A program made the translations under genes and the position numbers. Shown piece after piece: positions 62,201 to 64,000 of a DNA stretch of 64,000 nt; position 1 is the stretch's first letter; the number at the start of each line of letters is the position of its first letter. The DNA lies in NCBI GenBank assembly GCA_047975215.1, contig JBKEDD010000062.1, forward strand, positions 1-64,000, in the 5' to 3' direction. Below the pieces are notes generated by a model. That model was not told the origin of the DNA. It searched no databases and was given only the letters and a program-made list of their open reading frames with translations. This DNA comes from JAGRMG01 sp047975215. GTDB lineage: Bacteria; Pseudomonadota; Alphaproteobacteria; Rhodobacterales; Rhodobacteraceae.

Positions 62201-62614
62201 CAACAGGCCCAGTTCCTCAAACCCACGGTGATCACGCTGGTCTACGGGCTGGGCTTTGGCATGGTGCTGGTGCTGCTTGTGGTGCCCGCGCTGCTGGCCG
62301 CGCAATCCGACCTGTCGCGGCCCGTGGCGGCCCTGCGCCGTGCCATGCGCGGCCGCAGCCGCGGCCTGCGCGCCATCGTCGCCGGCACCGGCCTCGCGCT
62401 GCTGGCCTGGCTCGGCACGACGCTGGGATGGACCGCTGCCACCGGCGGGCTGTCACCGCTGCTGGCGGGGGTTCCGGCGCTGGAGGGGCTGGCGCCGATG
62501 CGCGCCGCGCTGGCGCTGTTCCTGGCGGGCGCCGTTCTGCTGGTGACGCTGGTCTATCTGGTGTCCGCCTCGGGGCTGGCGCTGGCGGCCTCGCGGGCCA
62601 GACGGCGCGCCTGA
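59210..62614 (+). CDS. RND-family efflux permease (AcrB/CzcA-like)
   Basis: 1134 residues from ATG 59210. Two repeats of six helices and two large periplasmic loops. The first helix block ends ANLLLMTMLVLGAAAIPNM; the middle carries GLIITLGIVVDDAIVVGEH with the proton-relay aspartates, and the second repeat has GMTGIVINDSIVLVSTVDQY. Exports drugs or other compounds with the adaptor. The C-terminus is extended by two further hydrophobic segments (about 1060-1125), longer than usual. Its end overlaps the converging NUDIX gene by 61 bases. Confidence 0.9.
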   Translation: MMRDIPGAAGGLLGYFTRHRTAANLLLMTMLVLGAAAIPNMRAQFFPDVVVDNVRIDVTWEGAGPEDVDGAIVQVLEPVLLAVEGVETSASVSRVGSAMVVLEFEPGWDMARAADDVQNAVDSVTTLPEDVDDPAVRRGNWYDRVTDLVITGPIAPRQLALFTDELITRLFAAGVTRTSIRGVVAPRTIVEVPTASLIQNDVSIAEIAAAVAAEVNADPAGDVGGANARVRTGTEKRKPDDIAGIVLRSNPDGSKLTIGDVATIRVEGVDRMRSYFVGENPAMSIRVDRSDRGDAIRIQHLVEEVAAEMQQSLPQGVTIDLIRTRAEAITGRLNILIDNGLMGLGLVLALLFLFLNARTAFWVAAGIPASMMAAIALMYAFGLTLNMISLFGLIITLGIVVDDAIVVGEHADFRARRLGEAPVVAAESAARRMAMPVFASTLTTVIAFFGLTAIGGRFGDMIADIPFTVIVVLLASLVECFLILPNHMVHAIEHSAKAHWYDLPNRVVNAGFRHVRDRLFRPLTALVIRVRYVVLAGAVVLLAGQIAALVRGDVQWRFFNAPERGSVTGNFMMAEGATRADSLAMMREMQRATEELGREYEERHGRNPLDYVLAEIGGNAGRGLKGADTKDADQLGAISIELIDADLRPYSSFAFVADLQDRVRRHPMTEAVSFQGWRSGPGGDALDVQFHGADVDALKAASEDLQAALLRFPEVSAVQDNLAYDKEELILDLTPQGQALGFTTDALGRALRHRLNGIEAATYPDGPRSAEIRVELPESELTADFLDRTLMRTPLGAYVPLSDIVSVKRRTGFSSIRRENGIRLVSVTGDISEDDPARASEIQSILETEILPRIASQRQVEWRLSGLSEQEDEFLGDAATGMILCLVGIYMVLAWIFANWTRPLVVMAIIPFGLVGAIWGHAYWDVPLSMFSVIGLIGMTGIVINDSIVLVSTVDQYATDRGLVPSIVEATADRLRPVMLTTMTTVLGLAPLLFETSQQAQFLKPTVITLVYGLGFGMVLVLLVVPALLAAQSDLSRPVAALRRAMRGRSRGLRAIVAGTGLALLAWLGTTLGWTAATGGLSPLLAGVPALEGLAPMRAALALFLAGAVLLVTLVYLVSASGLALAASRARRRA

Positions 62615-63030
62615 AGCCGGGCTTCGGCGAGTTCCAGAACCGTGTCGACCCGCTCGCTCATCGGCAGGGCGCCGGCACGCACCCGGGGGCAGGGAATCCA
62701 GGCCGCGTCGGATACGTCGTCCGCGGCTTGCGGCGTGCCGCCGCGATGCTCGCACAGCACCGCCGCCAGCAGGAAATGCACCGACAGCGTGCCATCGCCC
62801 TCACGGTGCAGAACGTCGATATTGGTCAGGTATTCCAGCGGCCGTGCCCGCACTCCGGTTTCCTCGAACAACTCGCGCACTGCCGCTTCCATGGCGGTTT
62901 CGCCGGGTTCGACATGACCCCCGGGAAACCCCCACAACCCGGCATCGGGCATGTTGGAGCGCCGCGCCAGCAGGACATGACCGTCCTTAACCAGCACGGC
63001 GATGGCGCCCAGCTTCGGAAAATCCCGCAT
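62554..63030 (-). CDS. NUDIX hydrolase
   Basis: 158 residues. The nudix box is complete at 37-60 (GGHVEPGETAMEAAVRELFEETGV joined with spacing Gx5Ex7REx2EExG). ADP-ribose or nucleotide pyrophosphatase relatives begin similarly (LGAIAVLVKDGHVLLARR). Start ATG 63030 lies seven bases after the upstream stop. The 3' end overlaps the end of the RND permease gene on the other strand. Confidence 0.88.
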   Translation of the reverse strand: MRDFPKLGAIAVLVKDGHVLLARRSNMPDAGLWGFPGGHVEPGETAMEAAVRELFEETGVRARPLEYLTNIDVLHREGDGTLSVHFLLAAVLCEHRGGTPQAADDVSDAAWIPCPRVRAGALPMSERVDTVLELAEARLQARRLAREAASASPEADTR

Positions 63031-63037
63031 GCGCCCC

Positions 63038-63844
63038 TCAGCCGGGCAGACAGCCCAGGATATCGACCGCGCGGTCGCTGCCCAGAACCGTGATGCGGAT
63101 TCGCGAACGGTCCAGCGCGAAAGCACCGCCGCCGGACTGCACCAGAATACCCGAGGCCAGCAGCGTCGCGCCGTCGCGGCCGGTGCGGGTTTGCGAGGCC
63201 CATAGCCGCGGATCGCCCGGCTCGATCACGGCATATTCCTGCCCGCCCGCGCTGGGCATGGCGATGCGCGCCTCGATCCGCATGCCCTCCGCGGTCGGGG
63301 TCAGCCGGCAGGTGGCGCTTTCCACCCCCGCTTCCGAGGCCGTGTGCGGGCGCTGGGCCATCGCAGCGGCGATGGCCGGGTGGCGGCCCGCGGTCTCGTC
63401 GAGCCGGTGATCGAATGTCAGCGTTTCGGGGATGCAGACATCCTTGCACAGCCCCAGTTCCATCTCGCCGCGCAGCCGGACCGGCCGGTCCGCGCGGCCC
63501 GGCGTGATCTCGATGGGCAGCACCAGATCCTGCGCATAGCCGATCGAGCGCATGCCGTCCTGTTCGAACACTTCGGGTGCCGGCCAGGTGATCGCCACAT
63601 CCCCCAGGTTGCGCGACCCGCGCCAGTCGAAGTGCGGCGGAATACCGGCGTCGCCGGGCGCGCGCCAGTAGGTTTTCCAACCCTCAGGGAGCGTCAGGTG
63701 CAGCGCCGCCAGATAGGTGCCGCGCCGGGTCATGCCGCCATCCAGCACCTCCAGGCGGGCCGCGTCCGCGATGCCGCCCCCGGCCAGCGCCGGAACGGCC
63801 GGCGTGGCGGAAATCAGGGCGGCTGCGGCAAGGCGTAAGATCAT
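63038..63844 (-). CDS. Secreted DsbD N-terminal-domain-like protein
   Basis: 268 residues with a Sec signal peptide (MILRLAAAALISATPAVPALA). The body resembles the thiol-disulfide interchange DsbD-alpha domain, with the cysteine pair Cys133 and Cys137 (LGLCKDVCIPE) and the WKTYWRAPGDAGIPP entry strand. It has no transmembrane electron-transfer part, so it would be a periplasmic thiol protein with partners elsewhere. An upstream ATG at 63880 would precede the signal peptide and is less likely. Transcribed together with the NUDIX gene. Confidence 0.8.
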   Translation of the reverse strand: MILRLAAAALISATPAVPALAGGGIADAARLEVLDGGMTRRGTYLAALHLTLPEGWKTYWRAPGDAGIPPHFDWRGSRNLGDVAITWPAPEVFEQDGMRSIGYAQDLVLPIEITPGRADRPVRLRGEMELGLCKDVCIPETLTFDHRLDETAGRHPAIAAAMAQRPHTASEAGVESATCRLTPTAEGMRIEARIAMPSAGGQEYAVIEPGDPRLWASQTRTGRDGATLLASGILVQSGGGAFALDRSRIRITVLGSDRAVDILGCLPG

Positions 63845-64000
63845 GTCACGATAGATGGGCGATCGCTGCGCAAAAGCCAAGTCACGAATCCGTTCGGCGG
63901 CCAGCCGGGGGGGCGCGCAATCTTGACGCGTGCGGCGATCCGGTCTTGCACCCGTCGGCAGCGGGGGCCATGTTGAAGGTACGCGAAAGGGGGCGTGTTT

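Noticed and set aside
1..64000. CRISPR array, rRNA operon or prophage
   Set aside because: No regularly spaced direct repeats, rRNA sequence or phage structural genes were seen on reading through the window.

Overview
The window is GC-rich DNA from an alphaproteobacterium, most probably of the Rhodobacterales (Roseobacter/Paracoccaceae type). The pointers are the dense, often ATGA-overlapped high-GC genes, the glyQ - small membrane protein - glyS order, and the pyrB - orf - orf - pyrC-like - plsY operon. Housekeeping genes fill both flanks (about 1-3.4 kb and 40.5-64 kb). A roughly 37-kb block between a tRNA-Arg(ACG) gene (3296-3372) and about 40.5 kb consists almost entirely of transporters, regulators and carbon-catabolism genes, and looks accessory.

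Left flank: the end of a TVP38/DedA-type membrane protein, a flavin disulfide oxidoreductase and an orphan histidine kinase, then tRNA-Arg. The catabolic block begins with a TRAP transporter whose operon contains an SMP-30/gluconolactonase-like gene (3.8-7.6 kb). Scars of at least one, probably two, decayed insertion sequences follow (7.65-8.3 kb). Next, on the minus strand, is a NitT/TauT-type ABC importer translationally coupled to an FAD-linked (R)-2-hydroxyacid dehydrogenase (8.4-12.5 kb). Divergent from it is a plus-strand series: a carboxymuconolactone-decarboxylase-like protein, a LysR regulator, four RraA/HMG-aldolase-like proteins, a DUF1932 dehydrogenase, an enolase-superfamily dehydratase and a BisC-type molybdoenzyme (13.2-22.1 kb). 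I cannot match this series to a described pathway; it is the best candidate for a new system here. A quinone oxidoreductase-like gene and an Lrp regulator follow, then a complete pyruvate dehydrogenase complex of the homodimeric AceE type (23.9-29.6 kb).

From 29.85 to 37.2 kb lies a set that I read as sulfolactate catabolism. It holds a tripartite tricarboxylate-type transporter (TctC plus a fused TctA-TctB), an Ldh-family dehydrogenase (ComC-like), a D-isomer 2-hydroxyacid dehydrogenase (SlcC-like), SuyB- and SuyA-like subunits of sulfolactate sulfo-lyase, and a divergent GntR/UTRA regulator beside a 34-bp near-perfect palindrome. The products would be pyruvate and sulfite. At 37.5-40.5 kb is a D-glutamate/D-amino-acid module (dgcN-dgcA-D-amino-acid transaminase). 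A unifying inference is that the sulfo-lyase, the pyruvate-forming RraA-type aldolases and the hydroxyacid dehydrogenase all feed pyruvate or 2-oxoacids, for which the local AceE complex would be a sink.

Right flank: a secreted SPOR/peptidoglycan-binding protein with a degenerate trypsin-like domain, glyQ-DUF6446-glyS, a PPDK-type enzyme, a SleB-type cell wall hydrolase, a DUF1244 protein, a GNAT acetyltransferase, then plsY/pyrC-like/two small membrane proteins/pyrB on the minus strand. A UDG-metallophosphoesterase-LysE-MoaB operon, an RND efflux pair, a NUDIX hydrolase and a DsbD-N-like secreted protein complete the window. The pyrC-like product lacks the zinc-binding HxH motif and is probably non-catalytic. 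The last 120 bases hold no gene I can support. I see no CRISPR array, rRNA or phage structural gene.
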